A stretch of 64,000 nucleotides of DNA, taken from Helianthus annuus (lineage: Eukaryota; Streptophyta; Magnoliopsida; Asterales; Asteraceae). Below are positions 1 through 12,000 of this stretch, piece by piece. The stretch spans positions 119,129,200 through 119,193,199 of the forward strand of contig NC_035443.2 of the NCBI RefSeq assembly GCF_002127325.2. Direction: 5' to 3'. How positions within the stretch are numbered: the first letter of the stretch is position 1; every line of letters begins with the position of its first letter. The position numbers and the translations under genes are program-made. The notes under the pieces are model-generated. The model was not told the origin of the DNA. It did no database searches and saw only the letters and a list, made by a program, of their open reading frames with translations.

Positions 1-1778
1 GGCAAAAAATACAAATGCTTTCGTCGGAGTAAAATTACCAAAGGAAGGACCTTATTTAACCCATATGCTATTCGCGGATGATGCAATTTTTGTGGGAGAA
101 TGGGAGGTGGAAAATGTAAAAAACCTTAAGAGGATTCTTAGACTCTTTTACTTGATATCAGGATTGAAAGTTAATCCAAGGAAAAGTCAACTATATGGAG
201 TTGGTGTGTCAGAAGGGGAAATAAATAGTATGGCATCTACTTTTAATTGTAAAGCTGGGAAGTTCCCGTTCAGTTACCTTGGCCTAAAGGTGGGAGCAAA
301 TATGAACAGAATAGCCCAATGGAAAGAGGTCATTGATATGTTTAGTAAAAGATTATCATCTTGGAAGTCTAGAAACTTATCCTTCGCAGGTAGGGTAATC
401 CTAATCAAAGCAGTTCTTGGCAGCCTTCCAAACTATTATTTGTCGCTTTACAAGTGTCCTGTAGCCGTCTTAAAGATATTTGAGGGTATACGAAGAAAAT
501 TCCTTTGGGGTGGCTGTAATATAAACAACAAAATTCGATGGGTCAAGTGGGAAAAAGTGGTGGTTGCCAAAGACTTTGGGGGTCTTGGTATTGGTAATAT
601 TCGAGACTTAAACTTAGCTCTAATACTAAAATGGTGGTGGAGACTAAAGATGGAGCCAGAGAGTCTATGGGTTAGAGTAGTTAAGTCAATTCACCAAAGC
701 CAAAGGAAATTGGATTTTATTCCGATTAAAAAATCACTACCGGGAGTCTGGAAGAATATTGGGAGTATGGATAAGGAATTTAGGAGGTGTAACATCGAAG
801 TCAGTAATAACCTAAAGAGCAAGGTAGGCATGGGAGATAAAACCTTGTTTTGGACGGATTCGTGGCTAGGTATTGGTCCGTTAAAATCTCAATTCCCAGC
901 GTTGTTCCAGCTCGCAGGCAGAAAGAAAGCATTGGTAAAAGATTGTTATCGACAAATAAACGGGGGATGCATTTGGGATTGGTCGTGGGTTAGGACTTCG
1001 AGTAGTGACATCGAGAAGCAGGAGATGGAAAATCTGAATGGGCAATTGCAAGACAAACAACTTACAGGAACTAGCGATGTATGGTATTGGAAAGATTCGG
1101 AGCAAAAGGTTTTTACGGTCAAAGACGTTCGTAAGTCTCTAAGTTCAGGTTTAGATCTCAACGTGATAGCCGACGATTTCGTTTGGACTAGTTGGGCTAT
1201 GAGTAAAAGCATTATGTTTGTATGGCGGGCAATTTCAGGCAAAATACCATCAGCGGTGGCGTTAAGGCATAGAGGTGATACCGGACGTCACTTGCAAAAT
1301 CTGCGGTGCAGTGGAAGAAACAACGGATCATATACTTGTAAGATGTAATTATGCAACAAGATTTTGGGAGATGGTAACTAATTGGGTCAAAATTCCAATG
1401 GTCAATTCATAAGAGAATGTGAAAGACTTGCTAAAGGAGTTGAATGAGATTCATAGAAATGGGAAAACAAAGAAAGTTATTCATGCTATTGCAATACAGA
1501 CGATGTGGACATTGTGGAGAGCAAGAAATGATAAGGTTTTTAAAGGAAAACATGGGCCTATACAAACAGCGGTGGAGTATATAAAGGAAATTTCTTACCA
1601 AAGGTTGAAGATGAAATCCAAATTCAGTAGTTTTACGAAACAAGATTGGTGGGATTTTAACATAACAATGTAATTTCAATTTGTTTTTGTACTTGTACTT
1701 GTATGATCTCCCCAGCTTCTGGCTGGGGGTCAGTTTTTTAGTTTGATTAATGAAGCGTTTGCGTTTGCCATTAAAAAA
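1..1778 (+). mobile_element. LINE (L1-clade) 3' portion, cut by window start
   Basis: This is the 3' part of a non-LTR retrotransposon. It enters the window in the middle of the reverse transcriptase, runs through the zinc-finger-like C-terminal region and ends in a short A-run at 1771-1778, the usual poly(A)-type LINE tail. The 5' part (endonuclease, ORF1) lies outside the window. It is related to, but clearly diverged from, the LINE at 42677-48110. An (AT)n stretch follows the A-run, so the target-site duplication cannot be judged. Confidence 0.9.
2..1673 (+). pseudogene. LINE ORF2 fragment: RT and C-terminal zinc-finger region, frameshifted
   Basis: The frame is open from base 2. It shows the FADD reverse-transcriptase active-site box at about 71-82, then the plant L1 segments SYLGLKVGANM, KFLWGG and the tryptophan-rich LALILKWWWRLK. 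The open frame ends at 1346-1348. Around 1308 the zinc-finger-like segment (ending near TTDHILVRC) continues in another frame. That frame meets a stop near 1410 and resumes as a tail at 1419-1673, typical of the end of ORF2 (MWTLWRARNDKVF). At least one frameshift and one stop therefore make this copy inactive. The protein would nick target DNA and copy LINE RNA into the chromosome. The RT identification is certain; the exact frameshift base is not. Confidence 0.88.
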
Positions 1779-1967
1779 AATATATATATATATGTCCAAG
1801 CATTGTGTTAAATATGGACTTTATTCAAATTTGTGCATATCAAACATGTTGTTATCAAATTTTAAAACTATATCATACATAAAACATAATCATATCCGAT
1901 TGATGTAAAATATAAAAAAACCATGTAAAATGCATTTAACCATATCCGGAATATGAAAAGTTATTTA
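1779..1967. other. AT-rich spacer
   Basis: Short AT-rich sequence between the LINE tail and the first copy of the duplicated microsatellite flank. No coding or structural signal is visible beyond the (AT)n stretch just after the LINE. Confidence 0.5.
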
Positions 1968-2541
1968 ATACATTTATATTAGTTATAGATAATTATTAAT
2001 TAAATTTGAAATTATGTGTTTGATCTCCAACTATATTAATTAATATATTATATTATATTATATTATATTATATTATATTATATTATATTATATTAAATTA
2101 TATTATATTATATTATATTATATTATATTATATTATATTATATTATATTATATTATATTATATTATATTATATTATATTATATTATATTATATTATATTA
2201 TATTATATTATATTATATTATATTATATTATATTATATTATATTATATTATATTATATTATATTATATTATATTATATTATATTATATTATATTATATTA
2301 TATTATATTATATTATATTATATTATATTATATTATATTATATTATATTATATTATATTATATTATATTATATTATATTATATTATATTATATTATATTA
2401 TATTATATTATATTATATTATATTATATTATAATATATTATTTTATTTTATTTTATTTGATACATTTATATTAGTTATAGATAATTATTAATTAAATTTG
2501 AATTTATTCGTTTATCTCTAACTATATTAATGAATATTATA
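1968..2541. repeat. (TATTA)n microsatellite (2043-2434) between duplicated 80-bp flanks
   Basis: About 390 bp of almost pure pentanucleotide repeat TATTA occupies 2043-2434, with one interruption near 2094. An approximately 80-bp segment at 1968-2049 is repeated in direct orientation at 2460-2541. The first ~40 bases of the two copies look identical, and the rest differs at a few positions. The array therefore lies between two copies of its own flank, as expected from a tandem duplication with expansion of the microsatellite between the copies. Confidence 0.9.
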
Positions 2542-2584
2542 CTATATTATATTATATTTTGTGTATAAAAAGTTAATAAGTAAT

Positions 2585-2659
2585 ATTATTATTAAAAGTG
2601 AGGAGACACCAGAGAGTGACACATGTACAAAAATATTTTTATTTATTAGTATAGGAAGA
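2585..2659 (-). mobile_element. Helitron 5' terminus (minus), element otherwise not delimited
   Basis: Read on the minus strand, 2659 begins TCTTCCTATACTAATAAAT. This matches the 5' end of the Helitron that is fully resolved at 24015-25070 (TCTTTCTATACTAATAAAC), including a related stretch of CACTTTTTGGTG type. The preceding base on that strand is A, as Helitrons require. No matching hairpin+CTAG 3' end was found on the left, so this is a truncated or rearranged copy. Confidence 0.55.
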
Positions 2660-3291
2660 TCCTCAAAATATGAATGATGCATACTTTCAAATCTTTAATG
2701 CCAGCTTCATGTGGGCACTTCAATGAATAGAACTTAAATAGTCACGGTTCAGTTACAATTTTTAACGGTTCGGTTTCAGTCTTATTCCATTGTCAATGTT
2801 TCTTCTTTATAGATTTGTATTAGAAATCGCAAGGTTACCATTAGTTGGGTGAAGTGGTTGCAAAATCCTCTAGTGTTTCTGTAATTGTTGGTTTTTGTTC
2901 GCCTAGTTTATCCTAGTCAAGTTTGTCTTTAGTATATTGGGACTTTTCTAAAAAACGACTACAGGATCAAAAGAAGGCTCAAAATTCAAACTACATCAAT
3001 CATGTCATTCTAAAAGTTACAATTTAGCCTTATATTTAAAGTTTATACCACCTGAAACTTGTGATGTTTATCTCATCCTTTAACCTACACCATTGAATAT
3101 TATAGTCCCAATCCTTTCATATGTTTGTTACGAAATCACTATATTCAAGTATGGAGGCTACTTGTAGACTAAGTTGTTAGTTAGCATTTGTGATTTATTT
3201 TATAGTATTTTACCATAAATGAATTAGATATAAGATATACTAAAATTTCAAATTAAAACCTCGCCACGAGATGGTAATGATTACCGTATTG

Positions 3292-3298
<7 letters not shown>
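2660..3298. other. Unassigned AT-rich sequence
   Basis: No open frame, terminal repeat or RNA-gene signal was recognised in this 640-bp stretch. It lies between a Helitron 5' end and the (TA)n stretch that holds MITE A1. Confidence 0.5.
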
Positions 3299-3326
<28 letters not shown>

Positions 3327-3334
<8 letters not shown>

Positions 3335-3715
3335 GCTAGATAGAAAACCCTATCTATATAAAAAACCCTAGAAAACCCAACCTCCTGACATTTTTTTTTG
3401 AAAAAAATAACACATGTAATATACATGTTTTTAAGAGTTTTGGGCCAAAAAAATCAAAAAAGCGCCGAAGGGATAATTTTAAAAAAAAAAATTTCAGCAA
3501 CTTTCAGCATTTTTGTCTAACACATGTTAGGCACTGAATTTTGTTTATTTTTTTAAAAAAATCCCTTCTGTTTTTTTTGGCCCAAAACACTCTAAAACAT
3601 GTATATTACATGTGTAATTTTTTTCAAAAAAAAAATGTCGGGAGGTTGGGTAAAAATGGGGGTAGATTTGGGTTTTCAGAGTTTTCTAAGAATTTTAGGG
3701 TTTTTTGTCTAGCAT

Positions 3716-3721
<6 letters not shown>
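3327..3721. mobile_element. MITE A1, inserted in a (TA)n microsatellite
   Basis: A 395-bp non-autonomous TIR element. The left end is AGGGTAGGGCTAGATAGAAA. The right end, reverse-complemented, is AGGGTAATGCTAGACAAAAA. The sub-terminal sequence is also inverted-repetitive: the ACATGTAATATACATGT palindromic segment and the TGTCGGGAGGTTGGG segment occur on both sides. Both edges abut (TA)n directly (3299-3326 and 3722-3751). A second copy is at 22676-23090. There is no coding capacity. Confidence 0.88.
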
Positions 3722-3751
<30 letters not shown>

Positions 3752-3755
<4 letters not shown>

Positions 3756-4175
3756 AGAAGATCATGCGAGAACCACCTCTTATTGCGAGAACCGCGAGAA
3801 CCAATGTGAACACAACCAAAAATGCCTAAAAATAGCTAAAAATCACACAATTTTTTTTTAAATATTTTTTATATAAAAATCGCTACTTTTCGAAGCCAAA
3901 AAAAATTAAAAATTAATTTTTTTTTTTAACTTTTTTTTGGGCCACTAAAAGTAGCGATTTGAGCATAAAAAATATTAAAAAAAAAATTTTAGATTTTTTT
4001 TTGATTTTTTTTAGATTTTTTTAGGTTTTTTGGGGGTTTAGTTTTTAGCATTTTAGCTTGGGGGGGGGGGGGGGAGGGGGGTAGGTTTTTTGGGGTTTAG
4101 TTTTTAGCATTTTAGGTTGTGTTCACATTGGTTCTCGCGGTTCTCGCAATAAGGGTGGTTCTCGCATGAACTCCT

Positions 4176-4179
<4 letters not shown>
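3752..4179. mobile_element. MITE B, long-TIR element in (TA)n
   Basis: A 428-bp element whose first ~66 bases (AGGGAGAAGATCATGCGAGA onward) are nearly the exact reverse complement of its last ~66 (AGGGAGGAGTTCATGCGAGA onward). The repeated phrase GCGAGAACC occurs several times in each arm. The interior is low-complexity, with a G-run near 4062-4080. It sits directly between two (TA)n tracts, and nothing in it is coding. Confidence 0.9.

Positions 4180-4227
<48 letters not shown>
4180..4227. repeat. (TA)n microsatellite between MITE B and element C
   Basis: About 48 bp of uninterrupted TA dinucleotides. It is shared as flank by MITE B on the left and by the 14.2-kb TIR element on the right. 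Confidence 0.95.
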
Positions 4228-4231
<4 letters not shown>

Positions 4232-4336
4232 AAGAGTTCATTGGGAACACTAAAAAAGTGGGGAACTGGGGAACATGGGTATTTTTGTCCAAAAACTGAA
4301 AAAAGTGTGGTTCAAAATTAAAGAGGGTATACCCAA

Positions 4337-4495
4337 CGTCGGCTTCAGCTATGGATATCCCTCACCGTCGGTTCAGCTACTCGTCAGAATCCTTCACCGT
4401 CAGCTTCAGCTACTCATCGGAATCCCTCACCTTCGGCTTCAGCTACTCATCGGAATCCCTCACCTTCGGCTTCAGCTACTAGCCGGAATCCCCAC
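4337..4495 (+). repeat. Five-copy 33-bp tandem repeat near the left end of element C
   Basis: Five imperfect units (29, 32, 33, 33 and 32 bp) follow the pattern CTTCGGCTTCAGCTACTCAT + CGGAATCCCTCAC. The period is a multiple of three and the + strand frame stays open, giving a repeated LQLLIGIPHLR-like peptide. A GTAAGT donor-like site follows near 4539. It may be the leader of the captured gene piece downstream, but no protein family is recognised. Confidence 0.75.
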
Positions 4496-5168
4496 CGTCG
4501 ACCTCATTCCTTACCGACCTCATATTGATGCGTCCCTGTAAGTAGATTCTGGTTTCCGTTTTGTCAATTTTTTTGTGTATAAATTGAATCGTGTGCGGAA
4601 TTTGTTTATAGTCATACGTATTTATTAACATGTTAACTTTAAATTGTGTGGGGTTACATATTGAATTTGAGACAAATTTTCATGCTAGGGCGGTAGGGCA
4701 TAAAAATTGCCTCTGTCTCAATTGCAGGGTTACATATTTAATTCATGAAATTGGCATCTTTCAAAGTAATGTTATTTATTCATGTCAACTGAAATTGCCT
4801 TTAGATAATTAGGTTCTGGTGTTGGCTATAATATCAGTATGATGTTGGATAATTTTGGGCAATAATTTAGGGGAAAATATGAATTTGAGTAACTAGGGAT
4901 TTAGGAATCATAGCTTATTATATGCAAATCCAAATGGCTATTCTGTAGCTTAGGGCAATAGAGTTTTGTGTGTAGGGCAAACGTGGGCGGTTTATACCAT
5001 TGTGATGATATGTGAATGAATATGACCAGTAGCCAGTAGGTTCCTTGGGGGCTGGGGTGTTTTAATTTTTCTTTCTTTTGGTCTGATGCATTCCTCCTTT
5101 CAGCTCTCCTTGCTGAGGGAGATCATTCCTTTCTGTCCTTCTTTCAGCTCTCCTTCTATTACCTACAG

Positions 5169-5270
5169 CCGCAATGGCTTTGCTCCCTTTATCTATAAGG
5201 GGTGACTTGGGTGTTCTTTTAACTGCTGATGCTAGATACGCGCTCTCACTTTTAAAATCACTGGCACAAA
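5169..5270 (+). pseudogene. Captured exon fragment, carotenoid cis-trans isomerase-like (CRTISO-like)
   Basis: After an acceptor-like TACAG at 5164-5168 the frame reads AMALLPLSIRGDLGVLLTAD then ARYALSLLKSLAQ. By recall this resembles the central part of plant CRTISO-like / phytoene-dehydrogenase-family FAD oxidoreductases, which act on carotenoids in plastids. Similarity fades after about 5270, where the frame soon meets a stop. The reading is supported by the clearer fragment of the same family at 5770-5925, on the same strand and in the expected order. It has no independent function here. Confidence 0.6.
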
Positions 5271-5399
5271 TTTATTTAAAAAGTCATGTTGAAAATATTG
5301 TCTTCGAAAACGACTGAGCAGTGGAAGTGAAGCTAAGAAGTGGTCAAGTGAGTAATCGAGACTGTTTGACTTATTTTTCTAAATTTCACTTTTGGACGA

Positions 5400-5696
5400 T
5401 AAGGGGGGTGGGGGTGGTCATCACTCATCACTCACAACATCCAATCAAGTTCCGCCATGTCATCAACCATTATTCCATCACTCACAACTTTTTTTTAGTG
5501 GCGGTGGTCATCACTAGTGATGGAATTAATATCTGCATTATCATTAAGCACAATGGGAGAGAACAAGTTCAAACCGTCACATTTCAAACAAGTTCAACAC
5601 GTGAAGTTTTCCACGCGTTAAAATGTATGGTGGCGGCGGTGTGCATTTGGCCATCACGCGTGATGGTGGTCCATCACGGATCCACCCCCACTCCCC
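5400..5696. mobile_element. MITE with GGGGGTGG termini inside the captured gene's intron
   Basis: The left end AGGGGGGTGGGGGTGGTCAT pairs with the reverse complement of the right end TAGGGGAGTGGGGGTGGATC, and short CATCACTC/GTGATGG palindromes follow in both arms. Length is about 297 bp. It lies between the two captured CRTISO-like exon pieces. The open frame across it (5321-5746) is a by-product of this repeat structure. The target duplication is uncertain (possibly GATA/AGATA). Confidence 0.6.
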
Positions 5697-5769
5697 TAGA
5701 TACTTGCACACACTCATCTTCTTTGATGTTTTGTTATAACTTCTGAGATATCTTAGTTTGTGCATGCAG

Positions 5770-5925
5770 AACAAGCTGTTGTGAGCAATGCATCCATGTG
5801 GGACATTTTAAAGTTATTACCTAAAGAGGTTGTTCCAAAATCTTATGAGGAAAGCATTGAACATACAAAGCAATGTCGAGTCGTTTATGCATCTTCATTT
5901 GGGATTCGATGCGGAAGCGAGTATC
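5770..5925 (+). pseudogene. Captured exon of a CRTISO-like carotenoid isomerase gene, frameshifted
   Basis: A GCATGCAG acceptor ends at 5769. The frame then reads QAVVSNASMWDILKLLPKEV and VPKSYEESIE. From recall this is a conserved block of CRTISO-like FAD-dependent oxidoreductases. An extra base near 5877 breaks the frame: past it, the next frame reads CESFMHLHLGFDAE, a hallmark of the same family, which makes the identification firm. The normal gene encodes a plastid enzyme of several hundred residues. Only two exon pieces remain here, in sense order, each with an acceptor-like site. This looks like transposon capture of genomic DNA with introns, not a retrocopy. It cannot encode an enzyme. 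Confidence 0.85.
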
Positions 5926-6029
5926 TCAAAAAATGTTTATACATATCCCGAATCTATTTCATATTCATTTGTTATACATTTTGGTGTTCCAGTATATGCT
6001 TAATTCTTTATATAATGGTGTTTAATTAA

Positions 6030-9000
6030 ATATTCAGTTATTTTAACATGTTTGGTCAAATAAAGTCGAATCGAGTTTAGTTGATCAATGCTAGGGATGA
6101 GCACGGTACCCGTTCTGTACCGAAACTACCGGTACCGAAAAACAGAAAAAGTGGGTACCGGTTTTTACCGGTGTTTTACCCGTAAATACCGGTACCAAAA
6201 AACGGGGAAAGTGGGTACCGGTACCGAATATACCCGGTACCAAATGCTCATCTCTAATCAATGCAAACACCTATTTAACATATTAAATTTATTTATTTTA
6301 TTATTTTGAACCCGTATAGACTTTATACAAAACTTTATTTTAATATTTTGAACTATATTACGAAATTAATTGTATAGTTTGGTCAAATAAAGTTGAATTG
6401 AACCTAGTTGATCAATGCAAACTCCCATTTAAAATGTTAAAGTTTTTCATACAAACTTATTATAACATGTTTCGTCAAATAGAGTCGAATCGAATTTAGT
6501 TGATCAATACAAACGCTCATTTAACATGTTAAGTTTATTTATTTTAATATTTTGAGCTCACATAAACTCTACACAAAACTTTACTCTAATATTTTGAACT
6601 CTAATCAGAAATTCAATATATAGTTTGCTTGAATAAAGTTGAATTGAACCTAGACGATTAATGCAAACTCTCATTTAATATGTAAAAGTTTATCGTATAA
6701 AACTTATTTAAACATGTTTAGTCAAATAAAGTCGAATCGAATTTAGTTGATCAATACAAACGCTCATTTAACATTTTAAATTTATCTATTTTAATATTTT
6801 GAGCCCGCGTAGACTCTATACAAAACTTTATTTTAATATTTTGAACTCTAATATGAAATTAATTATATAATTTGGTCAAATAAACTTGAATTAAACGTAA
6901 TTGATTAATGCAAACTCCCATTTAAAATGCTAATAAAATAATTTGTTACCCTTTTAAAGTGTTTTTGAATTATTTTTTTGTAACAAAATAATTTTAATTT
7001 ATTTGTTTTAATGGTTTGAGCCCGCATAGACTCCGTACAAAACTTTATTATAATATTTTCAATTCTAATTAGAAATTCAATATATAGATTGGTGAAATAA
7101 AGTTGAATCAAAATTAGTTGATTAATGCAACCTCTCGTTTAACTTTTATATGTTTGGTAAACAAAAGTTGAATCGAGTTTAGTTGATCAACGCAAACACT
7201 CATTTAACATGTTAAATTTATTTACTTTAATTTTTTGAGTCTGCATAAACTTCACACAAAACTTAATATTAATATTTTGAACTTTAATACGAAATTAATT
7301 ACATTTTTGGTATTCTTCGTTGAACCCAACCCTCGTTCACCATTTAAAAAAATAATCAGAATTTTGGCATATAAAGATGTGTTGAAGCTATTTTAATAAA
7401 AAATCATTTTTTTTGTAAAAAAAATAATTTGTTACCTTTTTAAAGTGCTTTTTAAACATGTTTTTATTTTTAAGTTTTTGATTTTTTTTAAACTTCTACA
7501 CGTATTTATATGCAAAAGATCCGAAAATTTTAATTTTTTTAACATGTTAAAATAATTTTTATGATATATTTCACTTGTTAAATAAATGATTTCTTGGTTT
7601 TTAACATTTTTTGTGTTTCCCGCAGAACTCAACCCTCCTTCAATATTTTAAAAATGATTTTTTTTGAAAAATTTTGGAAGTTTTTACATATGAAGATGTG
7701 TTGAAGCCATTCTAATAAAAAACTCATTTATGTAAAAAAAATTGTTACCTTTTTAAAGTGTTTTTAAGTATGTTTTTATTTTTAAGTTTTTTTGATTTTT
7801 TTATTAAAAAGACCTGCACATGTATTTATATGCAAAAGATCTGAAAATTAAAAAAAAACAATTTAACATGTTAATTTAAATTTTCTATAATATATTTAAC
7901 ATGTTAAATGAATGGTTTATCGGTTCACCACATTTTTGTTGTTCTCCGTTGAACCCAACCATCGTTCACTATTAAAAAAAATAATCAACATTTTGGCCTA
8001 TAAAGATGTGTTTTGAAGCTATTTTAATAAAAAAATCATTTTATGTAATAAAATAATTTGTTACCTTTTTAAAGTGTTTTTAAATTATTTTTTTGTAATT
8101 AAATAATTTTAGTTTATTTATTTTAATTGTTTGAGCCCGCATAGACTCCATACAAAACTTTATTATAATATTTTGAATTCTAATCAGAAATTCAATATAT
8201 AGTTTGATGAAATAAAGTTGAATCAAAACTAGTTGATCAATACAACCTCACATTTAACATGTTAATATGTTTGGTAAAAAAAAGTTGAATCGAGTTTAGT
8301 TGATAAACGCAAACACTCATTTAACATGTTAAATTTATTACTTTATTATTTTGAGTCCGCATGAACTCCACACAAAACTTAATATTAATATTTTGAACTT
8401 TAATACGGAATTAATTACATTTTTGGTGTTCTCCGTTGAACCCAACCCTCGTTGACTATTTAAAAAAATAATCAAAATTTTGGCATATAAAGATGTGATG
8501 AAGCTATTTTAATAAAAAAATATTTTTTTTGTAAAAAAACAATTTGTTACCTTTTTAAAGTGTTTTCTAAACATGTTTTTATTTTTAAGTTTTTGAATTT
8601 CTTTTAGACTTCTACATGCATGTATATGCAAAATATTCGAAAATTTTAATTTTTTTTAACATGTTAAATATTTTTTTATGATATATTTCACTTGTTAAAT
8701 AAACGATTTCTCGGTTTTCAACATTTTTTGTGTTCCCAACTGAACTCAACCCTCGTTCACTATTTTAAAAATGATTTTTTTTTCAAATTTTTTGAAAGTT
8801 TTGGCATATGAGGATGTGTTGAAGCCATTCTAATAAAAAACATTTATTTAAAAAAGAAATTGTTACCTTTTTAAAGTGTTTTTAATTATGTTTTTATTTT
8901 TTAGTTTTTTGATTTTTTTATTAAAAAGACCTGCACATGTATTTATATGCAAAAGATCTGAAAATAAAAAAAAACAATTTAACATGTTAGATTAAATTTT

Positions 9001-12000
9001 CTATAATATAATTAACATGTTAAATGAATGGTTTCTGGTTTCCTCACATTTTTGGTGTTCTCCGTTGAACCCAACCCTTGTTCACTATTTTAAAAATTAA
9101 TCAAAACTTTGGCATATAAATATGTGTTGAAGCTATTTTAATAAAAAATCAATATTTTGTAAAAAAAATAATTTGTTGCCTTCATTAAAGTGTTTTTTAA
9201 GCCTTTTTTATTTTTAGATTTTTGATTTTTTTTAAACTTCTACACGTATTTATATGCAAAAGATCCGAAAATTTTAATTTTTTAACATGTTAAAACATTT
9301 TTTATGATATATTTCACTTGTTAAATAAATGATTTCTCGGTTTTCAACATTTTTTGTGTTCCCCACTGAATTCAACCCTCGTTCATCATTTTAATAATGA
9401 TTTTTTTTTTCAAATTTTTTGGAAGTTTTTGCATATGAAGATGTGTTGAAGCCATTCTAATAAAAAAATTATTTATGTAAAAAAGAAATTGTTACCTTTT
9501 TAAAGTGTTTTTAAGTATGTTTTTACTTTTTAGTTTTTTATTTTTTTTATTAAAAAGACCCGCATATGTATTTATATGCAAAAGATCTGAAAATTTAAAA
9601 AAAACAAATTAACATGTTAAATTAAATTTTCTATAATATATTTAACAGGTTAAATAAATGGTTTCTCGGTTCCCATAATTTTTGGTGTTCTCCGTTGAAC
9701 CCAACCCTTGTTCACTATTTAAAAAAATAATCAAAATTTTGGCCTATAAAGATGTGTTTTGAAGCTATTTTAATAAAAAATCATTTTATGTAATAAAATA
9801 ATTTGTTACCTTTTTAAAGTGTTTTTGAATTCTAATTAGAAATTCAATATATAGTTTGGTGAAATAAAGTCGAATTAAAACTAGTTGATCAATGCAAACT
9901 CTTATTTAACATGGTAATATGTTTGCTAAAAAAAAGTCGAATCGAGTTTGGTTGATCAACGCAAACACTCATTTAACATGTTAAATTTATTTACTTTAAT
10001 ATTTTGAGTCCGTATAAACTCCACACAAAACTTTATATTAATATTTTGAACTTTAATACGAAATAAATTACATTTTTTGTGTTATCTGTTGAACCCAACC
10101 CTCGTTCACTATTTAAAAAAATAATCAAAATTTTGGCATGTAAAGATGTGTTGAAGCTATTTTAATAAAAAAATCATTTTTTTTAACAAAAATTTGTTAC
10201 CTTTTTAAAGTATTTTTTAAACAGTTTTTTATTTTTAAGTTTTTTATTTTTTTTAACTTCCGGTATTTATGTGCAAAAGAACCGAAAATTTTATTTTTTT
10301 TAACACGTTAAAATACTTTTTTATGATATATTTCACGTGTTAAATAAATGATTTATCGGTTTTCAACATTTTTTATGTTCCCCACTGAACTCAACTCTCG
10401 TTCACTGTTTTAAAATTGATTTTTTTTTCAAAATTTTTGGAAGTTTTTGCATATGAAGATATATTGAAGCCATTCTAATAAAAAAATCATTTATATAAAA
10501 AAGAAATTGTCACATTTTTAAAGTTTTTTTAAGTATGTTTTTATTTTTTTAGTTTTTTGATTTTTTATTAAAAAGACCTGCACATGTATTTTTGTGCAAA
10601 ATATCTGAAGATTAAAAAAAAACAATTTAACATGTTAAATTAAATTTTCTATAATATATTTAACATATTAAATGAATGGTTTCTCGTTTCGTCACATTTT
10701 TTGTTCTCTCCTTTGAACCCAACCCTCGTTCACTATTTAAAAATATAATCAAAATTTTAGCACTTAAAGATGTGTTGAAGCTATTTTAATAAAAAAATCA
10801 TTTTTTTTTTGTAAAAAACTAAATTGTTACCTTTTCAAAGTGTTTTTTAAGTATGTTTTTATTTTTAAGTTTTTGAATTTTTTTAAACTTCTACACGTAT
10901 TTATATGCAAAATATCCGAAAATTTGAATTTTTTTAACATGTTAAAATATTTTTTATGATATATTTCACTTGTTAAATAAATGATTTCTCGGTTTTCAAC
11001 ATTTTTGGTGTTCCCCACTGAACTCAACCTTCGTTCACTATTTTAAAAATGATTTTTTTTTTCAAATTTTTTGGAAGTTTTTACATATGAAGATGTGTTG
11101 AAGCCTTTAATAAAAAATCATTTATATAAAAAAGAAATTGTTACCTTTTTAAAAATTTTAAGCATGTCTTTATTTTTTAGTTTTTTAGTTTTTTTTATTA
11201 AAAAGACCTGCACATGTATTTATATGCAAAAGATCTGAAAATTAAAAAAAAACAACTTAACATGTTAAATTAAATTTTCTATAATATATTTAACATGTTA
11301 AATGAATGGTTTCTCATTTCCTCACATTTTTTGTTTTCTCCGTTGAATCCAACCCTCGTTCACTATTTAAAAAAATAATCAAAATTTTGGCATATAAAGA
11401 TGTGTTGAAGCTATTTTAATAAAACAATCATTTTTTTGTAAAAAAATTAATTTGTTACCTTTTTAAAGTGATTTTTAAATATGTTTTTATTTTTTTAAAC
11501 TTCTACACGTATTTATATGCAAAAGATCCGAAAATTTTAATTTTTTTAACATGTTAAAATATTTTTTATGATATATTTCACTTGTTAAATAAATGATTTC
11601 TTGGTTTTCAAAATATTTTGTGTTCTACACTAAACTCAACCCACGTTCACTAATTTAAAAATAATTGTTTTTCAAAATTTTTGGAAGTTTTTAGGTACGA
11701 AGATGTGTTGACGTCATTCTAATAAAAAAATCATTTATGTAAATAAGAATTTGTTACCTTTTTAAAGTGTTTTTAAGTATGTTTTTATTTTTTAGTTTTT
11801 TGATTTTTTTATTAAAAAGACCTGCACATGTATTTTTATGCAAAAGATCTGAAAATAAAAAAAAAACAATGTAACATGTTAAATTAAATTTTATATATTA
11901 TATTTAACATGTTTGTGTTCCTCACTGAACTCAACCCTCGTTCGCTATTTTAAAAATGATTTTTTTTTTCAAAATTTTTGGAAGTTTTTGCGTATGAAGA

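Noticed and set aside
4061..4080. G-run as a G-quadruplex regulatory element
   Set aside because: It is a simple homopolymer slip within a MITE, with no promoter nearby to give it meaning.
5321..5746. 141-codon frame on the + strand as a gene
   Set aside because: It runs through a MITE with G-rich inverted ends and between two captured exon pieces; the peptide has no recognisable family features.
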